Numbered from the stretch's first letter, positions 53,302 through 62,914 are shown. The stretch: 64,000 nucleotides of DNA from DAOUCP01 sp034432155 (GCA_034432155.1 DAOUCP010000098.1:1-64000); one strand, 5' to 3'. Translations and numbers: made by a program. Notes: generated by a model not told the origin, from the letters alone.

Positions 53302-53746
53302 GGACTTCGAGCCGCGCATCGTCGGCTTTCTGTGCAATTGGTGCAGCTACGCCGGTGCCAACCTGGCCGGGACAAGCCGGATCCCTTACGCCGCCAACGT
53401 GCGGATTATCCGTGTGCCATGCAGTGGTAGGGTCGATCCGCTCTTCGTAGTCAAGGCCTTTCAGGAGGGCGCCGACGGCGTGCTGGTCCTGGGCTGCCAT
53501 CCGGGCGACTGCCACTACCGGGACGGCAATTACTATGCCCGCCGGCGCTACCATGTCATGCATCGCTTCTTGGACTTCTTGGGCATCGATGCTCGGCGGC
53601 TGCGGGTTGACTGGGTATCCGCGGCGGAGGGCCAACGTTTCGCCGACGTGGTCAATCGCTTCACCGATCAGGTCCGGGCGCTGGGGCCGATCGCAGTCCG
53701 GCCATCGAGCGAGGTGCCGACATCGACCGACGTGCCGACGCGGTGA
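53294..53746 (+). CDS. flxD: MvhD/FlxD-type [2Fe-2S] electron-transfer subunit (copy 2)
   Basis: 150-residue MvhD family member with FLCNWCSYAG, VPCSGRV, LGCHPGDCHY and the WVSAAEGQRF segment. The last 20 residues (PSSEVPTSTDVPTR) are a Ser/Thr/Pro tail absent from copy 1. The ATG at 53294 lacks an obvious strong ribosome site and may depend on translation of the small ORF upstream. 64 bp separate it from flxC2. Confidence 0.92.
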   Translation: MPEDFEPRIVGFLCNWCSYAGANLAGTSRIPYAANVRIIRVPCSGRVDPLFVVKAFQEGADGVLVLGCHPGDCHYRDGNYYARRRYHVMHRFLDFLGIDARRLRVDWVSAAEGQRFADVVNRFTDQVRALGPIAVRPSSEVPTSTDVPTR

Positions 53747-53810
53747 CCCGGACGAGCTGGCCACGACGTAAGCCCTTGGGCTCTGGCGGCGGCATGGGGG
53801 AGGCGCCACA

Positions 53811-54692
53811 ATGATCGACGAGCTGCGCACCAGGGCGCGCCAAATCCTGGAAGACAACCTCGTAGAAGTGGTGATCGGCTACGAGTCGGGTCCCCGCGGG
53901 GCGGTCCGACCGGCATTCATCACCTCGCCGGACGAGGCGGACCGCCTGGTGTGGAACGAAGCATGCACCCACAACCTGGTGAGGTACCTGCGTGACCAGA
54001 CGGCGCCGGTCACGGCAGGCGGCTCGCGGCGCCGCATCGGGATTGTCCTCAAGCCTTGTGACGCCCGGTCCCTGAACGTGCTTTTGGGCGAGAATCAGAT
54101 TCGGCGGGAGGACCTGTACCTGATCGGCGTGGTCTGCCGCGGGGTGCGCGAGAACGCCGGCTTTGCCCATCGCGAGTTGGGCGATCTGCAATCTCGCTGC
54201 CGGGCTTGCGATGAGCGCGCACCGTTGATTTACGACGTGCTGGTCGGCGAGGAAGCGACCGGCGACCGGGCGACGGTGTCGCCGCTGTGGCAGGAACTGG
54301 AGCGCCTGGAAGCCATGACGGCCGTGGAGCGGGAGGCCTACTGGGACCGTGAGTTTGCGCGCTGCCTGCGGTGTTATGCCTGCCGCCAGGCATGCCCGGC
54401 ATGCTATTGCGTGGAGTGCATGGCCGAGCAGCTGGAGCCGCAGTGGGTGGGCATTGCCATCCGGACTGCCGAGAACCGCTTCTTCCACACCATGCGCGCG
54501 TATCACCTGGCCGGGCGATGCGTGGGCTGCGATGAGTGCGCCCGCGTGTGCCCGGTCGGGATCCGACTGGATTTGCTCAATGCCTGGTTGCGCCGCGAGA
54601 TGGAGCGGTCGTTCGGCGCGCGGGCCGGGAGCGAGGACACTGCCGTTTCGCCGCTGGCCAGCTTTGTAGCCAGCGAGAACCTGGAGCTGTGA
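53811..54692 (+). CDS. flxC: FlxC-like 4Fe-4S protein (copy 2)
   Basis: 293-residue Fe-S protein with CLRCYACRQACPACYCVEC and CVGCDECARVCP near the C-terminus and IGIVLKPCDARSLNVLLGEN in the middle. It corresponds to copy 1 without the low-complexity N-terminus, which confirms that the extra 60 residues there are an addition. ATG 53811 has GGGGGAGG. Confidence 0.85.
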   Translation: MIDELRTRARQILEDNLVEVVIGYESGPRGAVRPAFITSPDEADRLVWNEACTHNLVRYLRDQTAPVTAGGSRRRIGIVLKPCDARSLNVLLGENQIRREDLYLIGVVCRGVRENAGFAHRELGDLQSRCRACDERAPLIYDVLVGEEATGDRATVSPLWQELERLEAMTAVEREAYWDREFARCLRCYACRQACPACYCVECMAEQLEPQWVGIAIRTAENRFFHTMRAYHLAGRCVGCDECARVCPVGIRLDLLNAWLRREMERSFGARAGSEDTAVSPLASFVASENLEL

Positions 54693-54746
54693 CGGGAGAG
54701 GCGCCCGTTGCAGTTCGGGCGAGCCAGCGCGATAAAGGATGTGGTC

Positions 54747-55994
54747 ATGTACGTTATCAGCCATGAGCTGCTGTGCCAGTGGTTGACGGGCTTGCTGGCG
54801 GATTGGGAGCTGATCGCGCCGACGAAGGACGAGGCCGGCATGGCGCGCTACCAGCCGGTGGCTGGGGTAAATGACATCGATTTTGCCTTCGAGCGGACGG
54901 TGCTGTCACCCAAGCAGTTTTTCCTGCCGGCCACCGAGAAGTTGCTCACCATCGAGCGCACGTGCCAGCCGGCGAGTAAGTCGGTGGTCGAAGCGGCAAC
55001 CCTTCCGGCAGCCGTGACGGCGGTCGCGGCCGCCGCAGCCGTCGCGTCGGCTGCTGATTGCCCCGTTCCGACAGCTGGCTCCTCGGCGTCTGCCGAGCCT
55101 GCTGCCAAGCCTGGCGGCGAGACCGCTGGCGAGGCCGGAGACCAGACCGCCGCAAAGACCGCGGGTCCGTTGCCGCCAGCGGTGAGCGTGCGGACCGGTA
55201 TCGAGGTGACGCTCCGCGAGCCCGAATGGCAGCGCCAGCAGGTCCTCTTCGGCATCCGGCCGTGTGATGCCCGGGCGTTGCTCTCCCTCGACGCGCTCCT
55301 GCTGGCAGAGCCGGTCGACAGCTACTATGCGCGGCGCCGCGAGGCCACCGTGCTGATTGGGCTGGCCTGCGACCAGATGGCACCGAGCTGCTTCTGCACC
55401 AGCCTGGGCTCTTCGCCCGATGACCCGACCGGGTTGGATATCCTGCTGTCCCGACAGGCCGACGGCTACGTCATGACCGTTTTGACCGACAAGGGTCGGG
55501 GCTTGACCGGCGGCCTGGAGCTGGAGCCCTACGAAGGACCAAGCCCGCAGCGGGAGTGGGCGGCACCGGAGTTCGCGGTCGCCCCCCATGCCGTGTGGAC
55601 GGCACGATTCGAGGATTCCTTCTGGAACCGGCTAGCCGACCGTTGCTTGAGCTGCAGGCTATGCGCCTACGTTTGCCCGACCTGCCGCTGTTTCGACGTC
55701 CGCGACTACACCGTGGCACGCGGGCCGGGACGGGAGAAGATCGAGCGGCTACGATGCTGGGACTCGTGCCTCTCCGAAGGTTACCGCTGCGCAGCAGGCG
55801 GTCACAACCCGCGACCGACCAAGGCCCAGCGTCTGCGCAATCGCTTCTATTGCAAGTTCGTGTACTATCCGGCGGATTTCGGTCCGCTGGCCTGTGTGGG
55901 CTGCGGCCGTTGCATCGACCTCTGTCCGACGAACATCGACATCACCGAGGTGCTTGCCGCCGTCCAGGCGGCGAGCGAGGCCCCGGAAAGCTAA
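54747..55994 (+). CDS. flxB: FlxB-like 4Fe-4S dicluster protein with low-complexity insert (copy 2)
   Basis: 415 residues. The N-terminal 75 residues and the region after residue 150 match copy 1 (FGIRPCDARALLSLDALL; CLSCRLCAYVCPTCRCFD; CVGCGRCIDLCP). Between them lies an Ala/Pro/Thr-rich insert of about 75 residues (roughly 76-150, AAVTAVAAAAAVASAA...), not seen in copy 1. ATG 54747 has AAAGGA; the TTG at 54708 is an unlikely alternative. It is related to anaerobic sulfite reductase subunit A. Confidence 0.85.
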   Translation: MYVISHELLCQWLTGLLADWELIAPTKDEAGMARYQPVAGVNDIDFAFERTVLSPKQFFLPATEKLLTIERTCQPASKSVVEAATLPAAVTAVAAAAAVASAADCPVPTAGSSASAEPAAKPGGETAGEAGDQTAAKTAGPLPPAVSVRTGIEVTLREPEWQRQQVLFGIRPCDARALLSLDALLLAEPVDSYYARRREATVLIGLACDQMAPSCFCTSLGSSPDDPTGLDILLSRQADGYVMTVLTDKGRGLTGGLELEPYEGPSPQREWAAPEFAVAPHAVWTARFEDSFWNRLADRCLSCRLCAYVCPTCRCFDVRDYTVARGPGREKIERLRCWDSCLSEGYRCAAGGHNPRPTKAQRLRNRFYCKFVYYPADFGPLACVGCGRCIDLCPTNIDITEVLAAVQAASEAPES

Positions 55995-56156
55995 GCGGCG
56001 GTTGTAGATGGCCAGGGGCTGGCGCATGGGCTGGGGTGGCGGCGAGCTTGCCGACGCGCAGGTTCCCGGTGGTAGGGGGCTGGCGCGTCCGGTGCGCTCG
56101 GGCCTGGTGGGTGCTCTCTCGCCGGCCTGGCGTTCGGTGTGGATGAGGAAGCGAGT

Positions 56157-56987
56157 ATGAAGAACCCGTACCTGCCTCATCTCGGCCGACTGGTGGCCAT
56201 CGAACCGCTCGGGACGGGCATCAAGCTGTTCCGGGTGGCGTTCGAGGACCCTTCGGCGGCCAGCGGATTTCACTATCGCCCCGGTCAGTTTGCCTTCCTG
56301 AGTGGTTTCGGCGTTGGCGAGGCACCCTTCGGCATCACGTCGGTGGATGGCCTGGATCCGACAGTCGACTTTGCGGTCGCTGCCGTGGGGACGGTCACCC
56401 GGGCCCTCCACGGAATGAGCGTCGGCGACGTCGTCGGCGTCCGCGGCCCGATGGGCAACTGGTTCCCTCTCGAGGACCTCAAGGGCCGGAACGTGCTGTT
56501 CCTTGGCGGCGGCATCGGCGGTGCTCCCCTGCGGCCGGTGATCACCTCCATCCTGCACGACCGCTCGCAATATGGCGATATGACGATTCTTTGGGCAGCG
56601 CGGCATCCGGGTTTGCTGGTCTTCCGGCAGGAGTATGATCGCTGGCGCCAGGCGCCGCGTACCGAACTGCATCTGACGGTCGATGAGGGCGACGCGAGCT
56701 GGACCGGTCATGTCGGACTGATCACCCAGCTGCTGCAAAGGGTCGGTCCATCGCCCGACAACACGGTGGCGATTCTGTGCGGACCGCCGATCATGATTCA
56801 CTTCGCCATCCTCGAGCTGCTGAAGCTGGGCTTTGTTTCCGACCAGATTCTCACGACCCTGGAGGCCAAGATGAAGTGCGGGGTCGGCAAGTGTGGCCGG
56901 TGCAACATGGGCGAGAAGTACGTGTGTCTTCACGGCCCAGTTTTCAGCCACGCCGAGATCAAGGACTTCCTGGAGAGCTTCGTCTAG
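56157..56987 (+). CDS. flxA: FlxA-like FAD/NAD(P)-binding oxidoreductase (copy 2)
   Basis: 276 residues starting MKNPYLPHLGRLVAIEPLG. FAD segment YRPGQFAFLSGFGVGEAPFG, NAD(P) motif LFLGGGIGGAPLRPV, and the C-terminal cysteine set MKCGVGKCGRCNMG, which probably binds a [2Fe-2S] cluster. ATG 56157 has GAGGAA upstream. It aligns with copy 1 at NPYLP, which shows where that protein should begin. 162 bp of empty sequence precede it. It closes the second Hdr-Flx set. Confidence 0.9.
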   Translation: MKNPYLPHLGRLVAIEPLGTGIKLFRVAFEDPSAASGFHYRPGQFAFLSGFGVGEAPFGITSVDGLDPTVDFAVAAVGTVTRALHGMSVGDVVGVRGPMGNWFPLEDLKGRNVLFLGGGIGGAPLRPVITSILHDRSQYGDMTILWAARHPGLLVFRQEYDRWRQAPRTELHLTVDEGDASWTGHVGLITQLLQRVGPSPDNTVAILCGPPIMIHFAILELLKLGFVSDQILTTLEAKMKCGVGKCGRCNMGEKYVCLHGPVFSHAEIKDFLESFV

Positions 56988-57034
56988 GCCGGGGGAGTCC
57001 GAGAACCGCTGACCGAAGCCTGCGGGCACCGACG

Positions 57035-58711
57035 TCACTGTCCGTGCGGCGGGACCATCCGCGAGTGCCGAGCGACAGGAAACTCTGGCTCTTGTGGTGA
57101 CGGGCGTGTTGCCGGCGGTCGAGCCCGAGGTCGGCGCAACAAACAATAGAACCGGTGCCTTGGCTGTGGCGGTGACTTCGTTGAGAGCGACGGCGGGACA
57201 TCGCGCACGTATGCACCCGCGGGACCGTTGACCGCTTCAGGTGCCGGCCAGTGCAACTCCAGGCCGGCGCCGGGCCTATCGGTGGTGACCCACGCCGAAC
57301 GACTGCCGCTGTCTGCCCGTCGGAGGTCCTTGGACCAGGAGGAGGACGTGTAGAGCGGGCCGCGGGCTGACGATGCTGTTAGCGAGGCAATGCGAGCCAG
57401 ATTGGCCTGGGTGGCATCGATCCTGTGGCCGCGGTGGCACCCGGTACACACGAAGTGGCCGTTGGGCCGCAGACAGCCGTATCCGAAGTAGTGGATGAGC
57501 GAGCTGGTTGCCGAAAAGGTGCTTGTTGGCAACAGGGCCGTCGGCGGGGCCACGCCACTGTGCTTCACCAGAATGTGCGTGACCGCCCGGTCCGTCGGCA
57601 CTGTGGCAGTGAACGCCCCCGAGCATCGACCGGCAAACTGGCCAAGAAGCGAGGGATCTCCGTAGCTGGACACACGGCCGCTCAGCCGTGGGATTCCGGG
57701 AGCGTGGGCTCCCTCCGGTTGTCCACGTTAGGAGAGATGGAAAGGTACCTGGGCTCGGTGTTGAACACCCGCGAGTCTTCATAGACATCCACGCGGGCGC
57801 CGGCACCGACCCTGGCCGAAGGCACGTCGACGACGTGTGGCGGCAAGTCGGCATACAGCTTGACATTGATCAGACGGGCAGTGAGGCCGAAGTCGACTGG
57901 GGTGAGAGCCAGCACGCCCACGAGATCCACCCAAAACGCGTGGCCGATGGTGCCGCTCCGCAGGACGGTGGGATCGATCGCCCCGGATCGCAATGTTGGC
58001 AAGCGCCCGTAGCGGCCGGTCTTGCGGGTCCAGGACGTACAGGTTGAGGCCGCGCCGGCCGCACGACGCCGACACGGTCGCGTAGCGCGTCGAGACGAAC
58101 ATGACGCGGCTGTCGGGCAGATAGGTCGGGCCGAAGTCGCCGAAGCGACCGAAGACGCTCTCGTTGCGGCCGGGTTCCTTGGGGTCGGCCGGCCAGGTGA
58201 AGCCGCGGTCTGGCCCCGCCAGCTGACGCATACCGGAGCCGTCGAGGCCAATCGCGCGCAGGTACCACTGCGCCTTGTTCTTCTCCGCCCTGGAGAAAAC
58301 GACCCGTGTGCCGTCGAGGGATGCATCCCGTTGCTGTGCGTCTTAGAGGCCAGTGCCGGCAATGACGTTCACAAGTCGCCCGTCGGGATACCAGGCGATG
58401 AGCCGGCCGCCCAGCGTGGACTCACGTCCCGTGATATCGAGCGGTGCCCCTACGGAGTGACCATCGAGCGTCGGCAGCCGGTTTCGCGAAACAAAGAGAA
58501 GCGGTACATCGGGCAGCGGCACACCGTCGTCGGGCTTTGGCACGACGTACTCGGCGACGGTTGCTGGCGCGGAATCCCGCCCTCGGGCTTGCGCCAGAGA
58601 GCTCGCAATGGCGCGGCGCGCCAGGGCGCGTAAGGCCGGCCCGGTGGACGTTGGTCGCGGGGCGGTGTAGCATCCGGCAGCCTGATCCTGCTGCCTGCGC
58701 CATGGCGGCAA
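57035..58711 (-). pseudogene. decayed secreted beta-propeller/heme-c protein gene
   Basis: Minus-strand fragments in several frames make up one broken protein. Near 58.6-58.35 kb is VPLPDVPLLFVSRNRLPTLD...IAWYPDGRLVNVIAGTGL, ending at a stop. Then (58.23-57.95 kb) GRFGDFGPTYLPDSRVMFVS, TRYATVSASCGRRGLNLYVL; (57.95-57.73 kb) DPTVLRSGTIGHAFWVDLVG, DVYEDSRVFNTEPRYLSIS. After the inserted 51-bp repeat it continues YGDPSLLGQFAGRC and a heme-type CTGCHRGHRIDATQANLARI. It resembles WD40-like proteins of the hydrazine-synthase-alpha type; the exact family is uncertain. Confidence 0.65.
57678..57728 (-). repeat. 51-bp dispersed repeat, copy 2, inside a pseudogene
   Basis: Reverse-complement match to 46670-46720 (45 of 51 positions). 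It interrupts the decayed propeller gene between EPRYLSIS and the following YGDPSLLGQF segment and introduces a stop, so it behaves like an inserted element. Confidence 0.75.
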
Positions 58712-58744
58712 GCAGGCAGCCGGCGGAACCCTTCGATCCAGCCC

Positions 58745-60520
58745 ATGACGATCGCCATCGCATCCCTACTGGTCATCGTTCTCGCGGTCGTGATCCTCTT
58801 GTCGCGCGAGTGGATTCCGGCGGACGTGGTGGCGCTGGGTCTCATGGTGGTTCTGGTTGGTTCGGGCCTCCTGCCTGCCGAGAGAGCGTTCGCCGGGTTC
58901 GGCAGCGAGCCAGTGATGGCGTTGCTCGGGCTGCTGATACTGACCGCGGCCCTCCTGCGCACCGGTGCCGTGGAAGCGATCGGTCAATCGATTCTCGACC
59001 GGCTCGGCAAGCACCGCGAGCTGATGGTGCCCACCGTCATGGTGGCCGCGGCGAGCTTGAGCTCGTTCATCAGCAACACGGCCACCACCGCCTTCCTACT
59101 GCCCCTCGTGATCACGCTTTCGGGCCGCTTGCGTCTGCCGTCCTCGCGTTTGCTTATGCCGCTCGCCTTTGCCTCGATCCTGGCCAGCTCCGTGAGCCTG
59201 GTGGCCAGCTCGACGAACATCGTCGTGAGTGGGCTGATCCAGCAACAAGGCCTAGAGCCGTTGGCGATGTTCGAGCTAACGCCCGTGGGCGTCCCCATCG
59301 TCCTGGTTGGCCTGATCTACATGGCGCTCATCGGGCAGCGCTTCATCCCCGATCGGCTACCACGCCCTTCGCTGACCGAGCAGTTTGGCCTGCAGCCGTA
59401 CTTGGCCGAACTCAAGGTTCACCCGGACTCGCCGCTGGTCGGTCAGACCCTCGCCCAGGCGGAACTGGGCCGGCGACTCGATCTGACGGTTCTAAGCATC
59501 GTCCGCCACAAGGAGGAGCATCTGGTCCCCCGCTCCGACACCACGCTCGCGGCAGGAGACCGGTTGCTGGTGGAGGGTCGACGCGAGGATATCCTTCGGG
59601 TCCGCAACGTGGTCGGTATCGACCTGGAAGCGGACAGTCACCTCTCGGACCGCGACCTGGCGAGCGGGGGGCTGGAGTTGGCCGAAGTCATTCTATTGCC
59701 CAGATCACCGCTTCTCTGGAATACCCTGGCCAGCCTGCGCTTGCGGGAGCGGTACGGACTGCAGGTTCTGGCGATCCAGCGACAGGGGGGTACGATCCGC
59801 CGCCGTATCGGCGAAGTGCCCATGCACTTGGGCGACGTGTTACTGGTGCAGGCGACCCCGGCAAGCATTGCCGTGTTGCAGGACCAAGGCGCCTTTCGGG
59901 TGCTTCACGTGCTGGAGGCGATGCCATACCGCCCACGCCATGCGCGGCTTGTGGTGGCCGTGTTCGCCGCCGCGCTGACTGCCGCGGCCCTCGAATGGGT
60001 GCCGCTGCCGGTGGCCGTGCTCGCCGGTTCAGTGGTCGCCTTCCTGACCGGTGCGATCACGCCGCAGGAAGCGTACCGGGAGGTCGAGTGGAAGCTCCTG
60101 ATCCTCGTGGCCGGCATGCTGAGTTTGGGGGCGGCAATGGAGTCGACGGGTGCGGCGCGGTTCCTGGCCGGCCACCTCATCGACTGGCTCGGCAACGCTT
60201 CCCCGCTCTGCCTGTTGACGGCGTTCTTCGCGCTCACGATGCTCCTGACTCAGCCGATGTCAAACCAGGCAGCGGCAACGGTCGTCCTCCCCATCGCCCT
60301 GCAGGCGGCGTGGCAGCTCGGTCTCAATCCGCGCACCTTTGCCGCCATGATCGCCGTTGCGGCCAGCTGCTCTTTCATCACGCCCCTCGAGCCTTCTTGC
60401 CTGCTGGTGTTCGGAGCGGGCCACTACCGCTTTCTTGACTTCTTCCGGGTCGGCCTGCCGCTGACACTTCTGATCTACCTGGTGGCCATCCTCCTTGTGC
60501 CCCTGGTATGGCCGCTCTAA
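58745..60520 (+). CDS. SLC13/DASS-type transporter with two TrkA_C domains
   Basis: 591-residue membrane protein with about eleven transmembrane segments. N-terminal transport half: SFISNTATTAFLLPL and SLVASSTNIVVSGL match the SNT and SSTN-type signature of divalent anion:Na+ symporters. Two RCK_C/TrkA_C regulatory domains lie in the cytoplasmic middle (about 205-290 and 300-380). C-terminal half: LTQPMSNQAAATVVLPIALQ repeats the SN motif. Substrate may be sulfate or a dicarboxylate such as succinate, malate or fumarate; the TCA/fumarate genes in the window fit the latter but do not prove it. Confidence 0.88.
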   Translation: MTIAIASLLVIVLAVVILLSREWIPADVVALGLMVVLVGSGLLPAERAFAGFGSEPVMALLGLLILTAALLRTGAVEAIGQSILDRLGKHRELMVPTVMVAAASLSSFISNTATTAFLLPLVITLSGRLRLPSSRLLMPLAFASILASSVSLVASSTNIVVSGLIQQQGLEPLAMFELTPVGVPIVLVGLIYMALIGQRFIPDRLPRPSLTEQFGLQPYLAELKVHPDSPLVGQTLAQAELGRRLDLTVLSIVRHKEEHLVPRSDTTLAAGDRLLVEGRREDILRVRNVVGIDLEADSHLSDRDLASGGLELAEVILLPRSPLLWNTLASLRLRERYGLQVLAIQRQGGTIRRRIGEVPMHLGDVLLVQATPASIAVLQDQGAFRVLHVLEAMPYRPRHARLVVAVFAAALTAAALEWVPLPVAVLAGSVVAFLTGAITPQEAYREVEWKLLILVAGMLSLGAAMESTGAARFLAGHLIDWLGNASPLCLLTAFFALTMLLTQPMSNQAAATVVLPIALQAAWQLGLNPRTFAAMIAVAASCSFITPLEPSCLLVFGAGHYRFLDFFRVGLPLTLLIYLVAILLVPLVWPL

Positions 60521-60681
60521 GGCTGCCGGGCGAACCTTGGCCCGTCTCGGCGCGGTCGAGCGATGCCGGCGCTCGGTCATCCTCGCCTCATTGAGGGATC
60601 GACTGCCACCTGCTATGATGGCCTCCTCTTGGCGGGTTCGCCGAGAGGCGGTTTGCCAGCCACCGTGGCAGGGAGTTAGCC

Positions 60682-62781
60682 GTGCCGCACCCGTTCGGGG
60701 TGTCGAGCCAGGGCAGAGGTCTCTTCCCCTGGCCGACGGAGCCGCGCGCGGTCATGGCCGCGCACCGAGCCTTGCCGGGCCATGGCCCAGCGTTACGTGC
60801 GGTTGGTTTTCCATCGGGCAGCCGGCCGCATCATGCCTTGCGGCTGCTGGGCGGGTTCCGCGACCCGTTCGGGCAGCTTTTGGCCTCGGCCCCTGTGACC
60901 CGTCAGGCGGTCCGGTTACTGTGCGGTCTGGCCCTGACGACCGCTCTCGGCGTGGCGAGTGCCGGAGTCGGTGGCACAGGGCCGACGACGGCGAACGGGC
61001 GCACTGCCTCGCTGGGCGATGGAGCGGCGCCGATCGTCTACGGCCACCGGTTGCGCTACCGGTGGGTGTACCTGCCAGACAACTACCAGGCGGCCGGCAA
61101 TGTCGAGCGCATGATGGCCCTCTTGGATCGAGCGAAGGCTGCCGGCTACAACGGCGCGCTGCTGGCCGATGTGAAGTTCGGGCGGCTTGACGATGGCAGT
61201 CTGGTTCCAGCGTACTACACCAATCTGCGGACGGTCTTGGAGCACGCCCGCAAGCTGGGGATGGACATGATCCCTGCCACCGCGGATTTCGGCTATTCGG
61301 AGTCGATCCTGTGGCACGACCCCAACCTGGCCGAGGGTCTGCCCGTCCGCGGCGCCCTCTTCCAGGCGAGCGACGGCGCGTTGGTGCCCCTCAATGACCC
61401 ACCGGTGACGCTGGTGAACGGCGACTTCGAGCAGCTGCCAGCCGATGGACACCAGTTTCCGGGCTGGGCATGGCAGGACCAACCGGGTGTGACGACCTTC
61501 GTCGACACCGAAGTCAAGCATGGTGGGCGGGCGTCCCTGCGCATGACCGATATCGGCCTCACCAATCCGCCCCACGGGCACGGCCGCATTCACCAGCGCG
61601 TCCGAGTGCAGCCGTTTCACTACTACCATGTCTCAGTGTGGCTCAAGACCGAGGAGTTCCACGGCGGCGACGTCTGGGTCATGATCCTCGGTCAGAAGCC
61701 GCAGCGCACCCTGCAGTACAACCCCATCCCGATCGAGCCGACGCGGGACTGGTGGCGCTTCGATGTGACCTTCAACAGCCTCACACACGATGAGATCCTG
61801 TTCTACTTTGGTGTCTGGGGTGGGGGCCGGGGCACCATCTGGTGGGACGATGGCGCCATGGAACCGGCGGGCTTCGTCAACGTCGTGCGGCGTGCCGGCG
61901 CACCCTTGCGGATGACCAGCGCCGATGGCCTGACCGTCTATGAGGAAGGCCGCGACTACGAAGCCGTGGTCGATCTGCAGCTGGGTCGAGTGCCATGGCG
62001 CGGCCTGTATGACTTGTGGCATGACCCACCCCGAATCGGTCTGCCGGCAGGCTCCCGGATTGCCGATGGCCAAGTGGTTCGGGCGAGTTACTATCACATG
62101 GCCACGATCTACGGCCACCAGGTCCCGGCGAGCCTCACCGAGCCGCGGAGCTTCGAGATCTGCCGGGGCCAGCTCAGCAGTTTGCAGCGCGAGTTCAGCC
62201 AGGCAGGCGCCTTCGCTGGCTGGCTGTTCGGACACGACGAGATCCGAGTCCACGGTTGGGACGAAGCGCCGCGCGCCGGCGCCGGCTCACCTGGTGAGGA
62301 CCTGGCGTACAACTTCCGCACGCTCTACGACATGGCCAAGGCGATGCAGCCGGGGGCGGTCATTCTGACGTGGTCGGATATGTTCGATCCGTACCACAAC
62401 GCGACAGACTCGGAGGACCCGTACTACTTGGTCAATGGGAGTTGGGCGGGTAGCTGGTTGGGCCTGCCGGCGGACGTGATCGTTCTGAACTGGCACCATC
62501 ACCGCGATCGACGGCTGGCCGCGGAGTTCTTCGCCGAACGTGGGCATCGGCAGATCCTAGCCGGTTACTACGATGCCTCGCCCGACCAGTTCGGCGACCG
62601 GGACTGGCTGCGCGAGCTTGAAGGTGTTCCGCGGATCGAGGGCGTAATGTACACCGCCTGGGGGTCTGGCTACGACAATCTAGAGGCCTGGGCGCACCAC
62701 GCCTGGGGTGACGCTCCTTGGACGACAACCGGTCCGGCCCGCGATGTCTACCTGCCGGTCCTATGCCGCGGGATGTGGTAA
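60682..62781 (+). CDS. secreted glycosidase-like protein with inserted carbohydrate-binding-type module
   Basis: 699 residues. A TIM-barrel-like beginning (YRWVYLPDNYQAAGNVERMM...AGYNGALLADVKFG) is interrupted by a jelly-roll module (LVNGDFEQLPADGHQFPGW...WWDDGAMEP). The barrel then resumes with FAGWLFGHDEIRVHGWDEA, like the acidic pair of family-20-type glycosidases, and GAVILTWSDMFDPYHN. It ends DVYLPVLCRGMW, the C-terminal motif shared with other secreted proteins here. The start is uncertain: GTG 60682 (AGGGAG) leaves 70 residues before the signal-like RLLCGLALTTALGVASAG. Confidence 0.75.
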   Translation: MPHPFGVSSQGRGLFPWPTEPRAVMAAHRALPGHGPALRAVGFPSGSRPHHALRLLGGFRDPFGQLLASAPVTRQAVRLLCGLALTTALGVASAGVGGTGPTTANGRTASLGDGAAPIVYGHRLRYRWVYLPDNYQAAGNVERMMALLDRAKAAGYNGALLADVKFGRLDDGSLVPAYYTNLRTVLEHARKLGMDMIPATADFGYSESILWHDPNLAEGLPVRGALFQASDGALVPLNDPPVTLVNGDFEQLPADGHQFPGWAWQDQPGVTTFVDTEVKHGGRASLRMTDIGLTNPPHGHGRIHQRVRVQPFHYYHVSVWLKTEEFHGGDVWVMILGQKPQRTLQYNPIPIEPTRDWWRFDVTFNSLTHDEILFYFGVWGGGRGTIWWDDGAMEPAGFVNVVRRAGAPLRMTSADGLTVYEEGRDYEAVVDLQLGRVPWRGLYDLWHDPPRIGLPAGSRIADGQVVRASYYHMATIYGHQVPASLTEPRSFEICRGQLSSLQREFSQAGAFAGWLFGHDEIRVHGWDEAPRAGAGSPGEDLAYNFRTLYDMAKAMQPGAVILTWSDMFDPYHNATDSEDPYYLVNGSWAGSWLGLPADVIVLNWHHHRDRRLAAEFFAERGHRQILAGYYDASPDQFGDRDWLRELEGVPRIEGVMYTAWGSGYDNLEAWAHHAWGDAPWTTTGPARDVYLPVLCRGMW

Positions 62782-62852
62782 CCCAGCGGGAGGCCGCACC
62801 GGTCGTAGGACCGACTGCCACCCATTGGCCGTCGCACCTCGCCCAGCGGCCC

Positions 62853-62914
62853 GCACTTGCGGCGAGCCTGCCCATCGCCCGGCCGCTAGCACTTGCGGCG
62901 AGCTTGCCCATCGC
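62853..62914 (+). repeat. 26-bp direct repeat
   Basis: gcacttgcggcgagc(c/t)tgc followed by ccatcgc occurs at 62853-62878 and 62889-62914. The gap 62782-63008 between two convergent genes has no gene. Confidence 0.7.
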
